A DNA stretch of 64,000 nt from Neurospora tetraspora. Lineage: Eukaryota; Ascomycota; Sordariomycetes; Sordariales; Sordariaceae. Where the stretch lies: the NCBI RefSeq assembly GCF_033439725.1, contig NW_026944393.1, forward strand, positions 496,001-560,000, in the 5' to 3' direction. The notes below the pieces were generated by a model. It did not search any database and had not been told where the DNA came from. It saw only the letters and a program-made list of their open reading frames with translations. A program made the position numbers and the translations under genes. How positions within the stretch are numbered: the stretch's first letter is position 1; every line of letters starts with the position of its first letter. This document shows positions 55,901 through 64,000 of the stretch, piece by piece.

Positions 55901-57585
55901 TAAAGAATAATAAACTCCGGTTAAGTTATATTAGGATTAGGTATAGCGGGCATTCTAAATATATTTAGAGAAGGACCTCGAAGACGTAACGGCGTTAATA
56001 TTTAAAATGAAGTAAAGGGGAACGATAATAAAATATTTAATAATAATAAGAAATTATTATTAATATTAGCGAAATTAGTATTACTTCGATGGTTATTGTT
56101 TTTATTATTTTTATATTTATATTAATATTAATCATCCTAAAAGTATTTTAAATATTAAACTATTTTATTACTATAAGTATTTATAAATTCCTTACGTTAT
56201 TATCTATTCATATAATATTGATAAAAGACCTGTTTTATAACAATTATTAATTTAGATATAAAATATTAGGGTAGTCGACTATATATAACCGAACCCGGGT
56301 TTAAAGAACCGTTAACGGGATTAATATACTAGATTCCTTATTTAATTCGAAGATTGTATTTACGTAGTAGATATAAAAGTTTATGAAGTCTAAATTTTAA
56401 TATCGGACGTCCCTTAGACGGGTAATATTATAATTATAATAGTTAAAATAAATTGGACTTCCGTTATTATAATAACCGTCTTTAATAATTACTTTAAAAT
56501 TAGCCGAGGTTAATACTAATATATTAGGGGACGATAATATAATAGCCGGTAAAATACGTAATATCCAAAGGGAGGGCGTAAAAGTAATAACCTTTTGATT
56601 ATTAAAATAGCAACGGCGTTAATAATCCTTATAAATTCTTTTACGGGTTCGTTAGGCTTCTATAGTAGGGGGTAAATCCTATAAATTTATACCTCGCTAT
56701 AGAAAGGAAGGAATTAACGTACGTAGACTTAGCGTATATAGTTAGCTATTAATAATAATATTCTATATTAATTATTAAAGTAAAATAATAACCGTAGGTG
56801 CTAGGGATTATAAACGGCGTATTATCAACGCTATAAGAATTTAAGCTTCCGGAATAAATATTAGTATAATAAATATATTAAGTACGGGAACGGTTAAGTC
56901 CCAGTCTATTATAACCGAATCATTACGAATCAAATTTATAGCTCGGAGTAGATTTATTTTACGCTTTCCCTAAATATTATAATAATTAAAATATTATTAG
57001 ACTAATTAATTTAAATTCTTTTTCTTAGTAAATTCGGGTAAAGGGAGGTCTTTTCTATAAATTCTATATTATTACAATTCCGGCTCTTCTTCTTCATTAT
57101 TTTGAGGGCGTTACTTAAATAGCAGAAGAGGAGGAGACGAAGCTATATTTAAAAATTACAATATATAAACGTTAAAATTAATTAATATTAGGGGATATTA
57201 TACAGTTATATAAAATATTATAAATAATTAAAATAAATTAGTTAAAAGTAAATTAATTAAAAGTACTCATGGAAATTGGAGTATTAATAGAAATTAATTA
57301 AAAGTAGATAAATTACTAAAAGCGGTATCGTTTAAGATCAATCGCTTATATATAAACGAAGTCGATTACGCGCGACCGATTATCGATTGTCGGGTATTTA
57401 TTAATTAATTAATTTAAGAATGCGATAGATTAGGGATTATTTAAAGTTTGTAAACGGGGTTGTAAAAAAGGGATAGTTGATTAGGGAGAAATGATAACGT
57501 TTGTACGAAAGAGAAGCCGGGTTTGTAGATTTTAATAAATAACAGAGATTTTAGGAAAAGATTTGTAAATTAGATTTATTAGGGA

Positions 57586-57740
57586 GCTAGCCCCCCGGGA
57601 CCCTCCGTACAAGGGTTAGAGTAATAATACTAAGAGGCTAGCCCTTTAAGACCCTCTATATAAAAGGGTTAGGGTAATAATACCCGGGGGCTAGCCCCCC
57701 GGGACCCCCCGTTCCCGGGGAAAACCCCCGGACCCCCGTA
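57586..57740. repeat. GC-rich tandem repeat inside the AT-rich block
   Basis: Three copies begin GCTAGCCC at 57586, 57637 and 57690 (spacing 51 and 53 bp). Copies 1 and 3 keep GCTAGCCCCCCGGGACC; copy 2 is partly degraded (GCTAGCCCTTTAAGACC), again C-to-T. The third copy runs on into a C/G-rich hairpin-capable stretch (GTTCCCGGGGAAAACCCCCG). It is the only strongly GC-rich native stretch of the block. Confidence 0.75.
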
Positions 57741-60463
57741 GTATATACGGACTATAAAATTCTAACTAATCCAAGGAACGGATTACCCAATCTACGGACC
57801 AATTACAATACGAAGAATCTACAAGGGTCTACCCCTATTAGAAAGAAGCTCCGCTATATGCTCGCTCACTTCGTATTAAAATACTTCTTTCCCTAGACTA
57901 TATAACGGCTGCGCTTCAATTAAACGAGTAATATTCTTATAATATTTATATAGTATTACAGCTCTATAAGGTTCTATACGGTTCTATAAGGCTCAATCAA
58001 GCCTCTTACTCTATAACCAGGGGATTCTTCTAATTACTACCCGGTTATATTCTATATAAATTAGGGTCTTCTATACAATTTTCTAACGGGTAAATCCACC
58101 TCTCCTCTTTATTTATTACCTCCTTTTCCCTCTTTCTAATTACTACCTACTTCTTCTACTCCGCTATAGTATAATTTAAAGTAATAAAGTATTCCTTTTT
58201 AATATTATCCCTATTAATAAAATTTAGTAATAAATTTAACGGTAAATTCGGCTCTAATTCTAGAGTAGAGCGCTTACAGGAAGTATATATTAGGCGGCTA
58301 AAGGAAGCGGTTAGAATTAAAATCTTACTTCCCCCCTCCTTACTTAATCTCCTAAATTTACCCTTCTTACGTTTCGGCGCCTAATTTACCTATTAGGTAT
58401 TATTATTAATAATAATACAATCCTTATTATTAACCGCTTTTCGCTCGTTAGCCGCTGCTGTTTTATTAACTTCTTTATTAATTTTATTTAATACTTTTAA
58501 ACTAAATTAAAAAATTTCGATTCAAAAATAATTACATTTTATAACGCTAAATATATAATTACCTCTCCTAATTCGAATTATATTACGAGGACCCTTCCTA
58601 TTAAGCGAAGCAGGCTTTAATATAATTACTTTATTATTAAACGGACTATACTAATTTTTAGGGCGCCCTTTAAAAACCGCTTTTATTATAAATACTATAC
58701 GAAGGTAATAATTTGTATTATCGAAAGCTTCCTCTAAATATTAAAAAAAAATTATAATCGGCGGTATTAATTAAAGCCTTTTTATGATAGTCTTTATTGT
58801 ACCACTTTAATAATTCGTATACGCAAGGTAGCCTATACTAAATTATAAAAGTACCGTTATAAATAAGCAAATTTTGGGGGTAAACATTTTTCGTGGTTCG
58901 TATAGCGTTAGAAGCCTTCCTATATTCCTTTATAAATAAATTTAACCCCTATTTAGTAATTTAGAGCTCACAATTACCTAATTAATTGACTTTAAAATAA
59001 TCGCGGCGAACCCGGGAATTAGAAGCAACAATACCCTCTTTATACGAATTGTACCGCTTTTTAATAATTATTTTAATCGTATAATATATTTTATTAAAAC
59101 TTATACGTACTAATAATCCTTCTGCTTTAATACTAACGTTAGTTGATTTGTTTGGGAAAATTATTTTATAATTATAATTAGGGAGCCGTTTAGTATATTA
59201 ATTAACTTAATCTGTTTTATAGGGTATAAATTCGTTATTAATATATTTGACTAATCTTAATTAAGTATTTTTAAAGTTGGTATTTATAAAGCGTTTAACC
59301 TTATTAAAATTGTATAAATCGTTACTAAGTATGATATATTATTAGTATATAAAGAAAATAATCCTTATTTATACAACCTAGGCGGAAGGGAACTTATTTA
59401 AACCCGTATTCTAATAGCCGTGCGGACCTTCTAATACATTCGCTAAAGCTCTTTGAAATTTATAATATTTGGGTCGAAATCATTATTATGGTTTTGCCGG
59501 GGTTAAATAAATTAAGGGGGTTAAGAGGAAGGTTAAGAAGAAAGTTAAATCGATTAAATTAACTATAACCAATTTAATTAGGACCCGCCGCGCCCTTTCT
59601 AAGAGTTGCGCGTACCCCTCTAATTGCTACCCTTCTTTATCTTTACCTGCTTCTCCCCTTTCCAATATTTCTTAATAATAATAATAACGTTATTATTACA
59701 ATATTATATATACCGTTAACGCTTTATTAATTTAGGGTGGTATGCCTTATAATTTTTGCGCTGATTTTTTTCACGATTTTTCTACAATGCCCTTTATTCA
59801 GAAGCATAGTTACAAGACTAAAAGGAACTGGTTAGCTGATATTGATTAGGGATTATAGGAAAGATTGGGAGATTGACAGATGGTTGATCGTATAGATTAT
59901 TTAGATAGATAATCATTTATTTATAATTGATAAATAAGATTAAATAAGCTATCGATAGAAAGAAAGGAAGGTAATGAAAAGAAAAGGGGATTAATACGAA
60001 GAAAAAGATTATAAGAGAGATAAAAATAAGGAAGTAATAATATTCTTTTTAAATATACTTTAATATACTTTGGTTAAATATTTTAAATCGCCTTTCGTTA
60101 TTTCTTTGCGTAAAATATTTAATTAATTATTTTATTAATAATTAAGCATTTTCTTAATCTTTTGCTTCTCTATTAAGGAGAAGGCCACCTTTATTTATTG
60201 ATTATCGAATAGTAAATTTTATATTTATTCATTCTTTAAATTTTGAAGTTATTCGCGACCTATTCGTTCACTCTCTTTAACCCTCCTCTCTCTAAACCTT
60301 AAACTTTACCCTTTCTATCCACAATTAGCGCCAACCACTTCGTCTACTTAAATTATAACTTCCAATAGTATAGCCCTAATCAGCTATTTACAATAAGTTT
60401 TTATTATAGTATGTGGTTGGTTTTGTGTTGTGTTATTGTGTTGTTTTGGCCCATTTTATTATA

Positions 60464-61489
60464 CTATCGAAAATAATATTTAGCGTAATAATAAATTAGG
60501 GGATGAGAACCGGTGGGTACGTCAAACCCGAAGAGAAAGGACAGTTCCAGGTCCCGCTGGTCGGTGTTACATATGTCTCCCTGGAAGTCGGCGTTGGAGG
60601 CGTGGATGTACCGTCTGATGCGGCTGTAGCCGTGGGGGGTTTGATACCAGCTTCTGTCTTTGGCGCAGTTGTACCCTGGGGATAAGGGGTGGTAGGGAGA
60701 CGAGAGGGTGAAATCCTCGGTGAAGAGAGGATATGACCAAGCGGAGAGGAGATCCGGAGAGATGCGTGAGCGGGCGACGGAGAGAACGAGGTTGATCCAT
60801 TCGTAACCCGAAAAAGTGTCGGGGTGTCGGGAGGAGAGGGTGGTAAAGATCGGGCAGGTGCAATCTGTTTCTTTCATGTTGTCGACGCCGTCGGCGGAGG
60901 CCGTGGAGGAGGAGAGGAATGCGCCCGCCCCGTCAGATAACAACTGGCCGAGGTTAAACAGCCAGAACTCAATCTGCCCGCCTCTAGGTCTGACGAGGTC
61001 GTAACCCGTAAACCGGCTCCAGCACATATGCTTCATCTTCTTCCCCAGCGCATAGCGGTCGGTGCCATGTTGGGACTTGGAAGCGTCGTACCGGTCCGGT
61101 CTTGCGCGGCCGCGGTAAGCAGTCATGGCCGCGACACTAGAAACGATTTCGTCCCACTCGCGGTCAATCGTGAGGCGCCTAGCAGCAGGCTGGAAGACCA
61201 TATCCACCTCCCCCTCGGAGAGATCCAGTCCGAAGGCGTTGTCTGCGGTGATTCCTAGTGCCGCAAGTTGGGCGTCGAGACGCGTATGTGCGGGGCGGAG
61301 ACGGTCATCGGGGGAAAGCCGGTTCCAAGCTAAGCCGGAGGCTGAGGCGGTTTTAATGTAGGACTCGCAACAGCGGGTTTTGCAGGGCGTGCAGATGTCG
61401 CGGTTGGGGCGGATGTAATCTTTAAGGAGAAGGATATAAACTTGCGGGTCGTCGGAGAGGTAGTTGAAGATGGGACTTCCTCCTATCAT
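60464..61489 (-). CDS. Hypothetical protein, paralogue of the gene at 62544, 3' end in RIP block
   Basis: Uninterrupted frame of 341 codons from ATG 61489. I do not recognise the family. It is clearly paralogous to the next minus-strand gene: both carry WNRLSPD(D/E)R, DAQLA.LGI, a DLSE.E.D..FQPA.RRLT block, AAMTAYRG, LGKK, LFNLGQLLSDGA or WNLGQLLSDGA, CTCPIF and GYEWIN. The N-terminus has a Cys cluster (CTPCKTRCC, residues about 33-41). No signal peptide or TM segment is seen. Beyond about residue 290 similarity to the paralogue stops, and the final residues (YYYAKYYFR) are encoded by AT-rich repeat DNA, so the reading frame ends by chance inside the block. The gene is probably truncated and may be non-functional. 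Confidence 0.6.
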   Translation of the reverse strand: MIGGSPIFNYLSDDPQVYILLLKDYIRPNRDICTPCKTRCCESYIKTASASGLAWNRLSPDDRLRPAHTRLDAQLAALGITADNAFGLDLSEGEVDMVFQPAARRLTIDREWDEIVSSVAAMTAYRGRARPDRYDASKSQHGTDRYALGKKMKHMCWSRFTGYDLVRPRGGQIEFWLFNLGQLLSDGAGAFLSSSTASADGVDNMKETDCTCPIFTTLSSRHPDTFSGYEWINLVLSVARSRISPDLLSAWSYPLFTEDFTLSSPYHPLSPGYNCAKDRSWYQTPHGYSRIRRYIHASNADFQGDICNTDQRDLELSFLFGFDVPTGSHPLIYYYAKYYFR

Positions 61490-62543
61490 TTTGGCGGTTG
61501 CGATTGAGTGATTGAGTTTTTGGTGGTTGTGGGGAAGCGTATAAATAGTATGGTTATGATGATCATGGGGAATATTTATATTTTGAAGGCACGGCCTTGG
61601 ATCAAGACAGTAGCTCGCATTGCCCCATCTCAGGCATGCCTGTCTTGTTCCCCTTCACACATGTGAATCATGCCCGTCTGACCAAGCTTGCGGGCTCGTC
61701 ATCGACTGTTTGTTGTATCCCCCATGGGACGGAATGGTGATCCCATATCGAAGGAACCAACAACTACATGTACTCCTCGCCGGGCGGCTGGAGGTGAGTG
61801 TTGCTTAGGTAATGATACAGATAGTTAGCAGAATAAAGTAGGGGTACAGCCATATCTGGGAAATTGATGGCCGTCGTTGATGGTAGTGATATTGATGGGT
61901 GGTGATGGTGATTGTTGCAAGAGGAAAGTTGGGAGACGTCGAACTTCGGCTTCTGCATTTTATCAACCCCGCTTCTCTCCCACTCTCTGTTCTTCTCCCT
62001 CTTTTTCTCCCTCTTCTTCTTCCCCTCCTTTCTTCCGTTTCTCTCTCTGCTTCTCCCCATCTTCCCTTTCTCACTCGTCGTGCCTTCCTAGATTTGAAGT
62101 TTTTCATCATTCTTCAAGGTCTTGCAGCGGCCCAGAGAGCTTGTAGAGTTGTAGCGTGCTATCCCGGCCCAACGGTTAGGTATTCTCAATGCTTGAGACT
62201 GTGAGACATATCGACGGTTCGTAGCGTTGTAAAATTATCTGAGATATATCAACCGTAAAACGCTTCCTTAGATCCCCGGTGATGACGTTTACATGTTATC
62301 GACAGTACCGTATGTTGACATGTCGCGATGCATCCAATCTCAGGGACAATAATCCGACTCTAGCTTCCATTCGCAAATCTACCTCAAAGTAAATAGATCA
62401 ACGCTACCTCTTTGGTTCCCATCCTACCAGAACAAGCAATCCACAGCCTATTCCTTCTTCATCATTTTTCAGCTTTCCAACCTTTTGAATCCCTAGCCCG
62501 AAGGAAACCCTGTAAATCCCTTCTACTGCCTACCTCTACCTAC
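61490..62543. other. Intergenic region between tandem paralogues
   Basis: Contains the promoter of the 61489 gene and the 3' flank of the 62544 gene. CT-rich tracts (about 61960-62080) and no recognisable gene; open frames there are Arg/Lys- or Ser/Leu-rich shadows of the CT tract. Confidence 0.5.
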
Positions 62544-64000
62544 CTACTCTTCTAACTCCCACCCGAAAACCCCACCCTCCCAATCAAACACCTGTCTCAT
62601 CATATGCTGAGGCCCCCATCTCATGTTGCGATCCTCATAATCCGCTCCGCTTTCCCAATCGATCGTTCCGTGCCTGATCGTCCATCCCTGCGCCTTCGAT
62701 GACGGTCGAAAGTCAAACCCGTTTGTATCGTGGGCGCCTTCGTTTCTGCACAAGCGTGGCTGGCGGAAGGGCTTTACGCCGACGGCGGTGTTTTGGTTTT
62801 GGTCGAGGGGGATCTCCAGGAGCAAGCATCTGTTACGGAAGTATTCGCGGTGGGCAGTGTCGAAGAGAGATTTGACTGGCGGGAGAGGCGGGGGAGGTTG
62901 GGTGTGGGAGGAGGAGTGGGCGAAGCGGCAGGGTGGGAAAGTGTCGAGGTGAATGTCTCTGAATTGGGAGTTGATGGAAGTGGAGTTGGAGGGAGTGCCG
63001 GTGAGGAGGAGAAAGCCGGGGCGAAGGGAGTCTGGAGGATGTGTGGGGTCGGCAGCGGGGGCAGGGTCGGAGTCGGGACTGGCAGGTTCACCGGGACTTG
63101 GAACCGAAGAAATATCACCACTAGCAGTACCCCCTCCATTCTCCTCATGCTCTTCGTGCTTGTCGTGCTCCTCGTGGCCCAAAAGTGTTATTTGACTCAC
63201 AGACCAATCCCAAACCACGTCAGCAAGCTGAGGAACGTCTACCACGTTATTCCTCTTGTGCACTTGATCTTCTTGCCAGCTTGTATCCGCTTGGCAGTCG
63301 TAACCCGGGCACAGCGGACGATATGGGGCTGAAGAACTGAGAAGTTCCTCGTCGTTCAAGGGTTGTGACCATGCTTCGAGAAGGGCTGGCTCTATCCGTT
63401 TTTGGGCGGTGTGGAGAACCACATTGATCCATTCGTAGCCGGTGTGTGCATCGGGATGTTTTTCATTGAGAATGGAGAAGATGGGGCAGGTGCAGAGGGC
63501 GGTGTTGGCTGGCTGGGGCTCAGATGAGCAGGACGGATCGCGATACTCGTCTCCACTCACACGGAGAGAGGATGAGGAGAGATAGACGTCCGCGCCATCG
63601 GATAAGAGTTGGCCGAGGTTCCAAAGCCAATTGGACATCAAGTCCACTGACGGCTTATGCTTGACTAGTTCCTGGGTTGTGAACTGGGGGCAAGCCATCC
63701 AAAGGACCTTTTTCCCCAGCTTGTACTGGTCAAACGGGTCGTCAGCACGATCTGGTCTGCCCATCCCTCTGTAGGCAGTCATCGCTGCAAAGGCCTCGAC
63801 CACTAGGAACCAGTTTGCATTTAGCGTTAGACGGCGGACGGCGGGTTGGAAGATTTGATCGATTTCGTCTTCGGACAGATCCACACCATATCTGTTGGCT
63901 GCGGAAATGCCCAAGTTAGCTAGCTGGGCGTCGAGGAGACTATGCGCGGGACGAGGCCGTTCGTCCGGGGAAAGGCGGTTCCACCCGAGGTCCGGGGCGG
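62544..64000 (-). CDS. Hypothetical protein, second paralogue, 5' end beyond window
   Basis: Partial: the frame is open to the right window edge, where the protein reads APDLGWNRLSPDERPRPAHS; the start codon lies outside. About 485 residues are visible, ending GGVFGWELEE. The first 230 visible residues align with the 61489 gene (FQPAVRRLT, AAMTAYRG, LWNLGQLLSDGAD, CTCPIFSILNEKHPDAHTGY). The rest, missing in that paralogue, has an acidic His/Glu linker (HEEHDKHEEHEENG), a Pro-rich stretch and a C-terminal block with FLLLTGTP and WGPQHMM. No known catalytic motif. It is likely the intact version of the family and shows what the first copy has lost. Confidence 0.7.
   Translation of the reverse strand, partial: APDLGWNRLSPDERPRPAHSLLDAQLANLGISAANRYGVDLSEDEIDQIFQPAVRRLTLNANWFLVVEAFAAMTAYRGMGRPDRADDPFDQYKLGKKVLWMACPQFTTQELVKHKPSVDLMSNWLWNLGQLLSDGADVYLSSSSLRVSGDEYRDPSCSSEPQPANTALCTCPIFSILNEKHPDAHTGYEWINVVLHTAQKRIEPALLEAWSQPLNDEELLSSSAPYRPLCPGYDCQADTSWQEDQVHKRNNVVDVPQLADVVWDWSVSQITLLGHEEHDKHEEHEENGGGTASGDISSVPSPGEPASPDSDPAPAADPTHPPDSLRPGFLLLTGTPSNSTSINSQFRDIHLDTFPPCRFAHSSSHTQPPPPLPPVKSLFDTAHREYFRNRCLLLEIPLDQNQNTAVGVKPFRQPRLCRNEGAHDTNGFDFRPSSKAQGWTIRHGTIDWESGADYEDRNMRWGPQHMMRQVFDWEGGVFGWELEE

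Larger units (their letters stand above)
45175..60463. repeat. AT-rich, RIP-degraded repeat block
   Basis: About 15.3 kb dominated by TA, AAT and TTA runs, with no intact gene on either strand and stop codons in every frame. GC drops abruptly at both edges. The left edge carries three copies of GCCGCACTA within 45180-45240, possibly an element terminus. Readable remains (the Pif1-type helicase below) show C-to-T and G-to-A replacement at conserved codons, the signature of repeat-induced point mutation in Neurospora-like fungi. GC-rich exceptions are the MITE at 52551-52963 and the tandem repeat at 57586-57740. Besides the helicase I could not assign element families: the stretches 48-51 kb and 53-60 kb were scanned and hold only degraded sequence. 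Such blocks normally carry DNA methylation and H3K9me3. Confidence 0.9.

Noticed and set aside
58560-59500. Possible transposase remnant in the right part of the AT block
   Set aside because: Translation in several frames gave suggestive but inconsistent fragments; no motif set could be defended.

Overview
This is nuclear DNA of a filamentous ascomycete, most likely a Neurospora-type sordariomycete. Genes have short introns (about 50-130 nt) with GTAAGT-like donors and CTRAC-like branch points. Both tRNA genes contain introns. Gene-bearing DNA is GC-balanced, but a block of about 15 kb (roughly 45.2-60.5 kb) is extremely AT-rich, has no intact gene, and carries the C-to-T/G-to-A decay expected of repeat-induced point mutation (RIP).

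Layout. 1.7-9.1 kb: an MFS drug-type transporter (+), a kelch-repeat membrane protein with signal peptide, one TM segment and a long tail (+), and a secreted GH43 arabinan-type hydrolase with an AbfB domain (-). 9.6-16.2 kb: a divergent pair, namely a two-exon protein tentatively of TULIP/P47-like type (-) and a 1178-residue protein with a propeller-like N-terminus and amphipathic or membrane helices at the C-terminus (+). This pair is the best candidate here for an undescribed system. 16.8-20.5 kb: a small acidic protein (+) and a six-exon secreted FAD-linked oxidase (-). 20.5-29.9 kb: an accessory-like stretch with two intron-bearing tRNA-Pro genes (anticodons AGG and CGG), a 613-bp MITE with 95-bp terminal repeats and an 8-bp target duplication, another inverted repeat, a second secreted FAD-linked oxidase (+), and a decayed gene of a fungal TIR-like family (+).

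29.9-44.4 kb is a housekeeping block: an SF1 MOV10/Hrr1/SAD-3-like helicase (-), an HPP-family membrane protein (-), Dom34/Pelota (+) and a large WD40 protein of Dgr2/WDR44 type (+). A fragment of the TIR-like family (-) then abuts the AT-rich block. Inside the block a Pif1-type helicase relic (minus strand, about 52.27-50.97 kb) is still readable through its mutations, which suggests a dead Helitron-like element. A 413-bp MITE with clean GC content and a perfect 8-bp target duplication sits at 52.55-52.96 kb, so it probably arrived after the RIP. From 60.5 kb to the window end, two paralogues of an unrecognised family lie in tandem on the minus strand. The first ends inside the AT-rich block and the second runs off the window.

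All gene models are manual. Splice sites were chosen by frame continuity, consensus and minimum intron length. Family calls rest on motif recognition without database searches.
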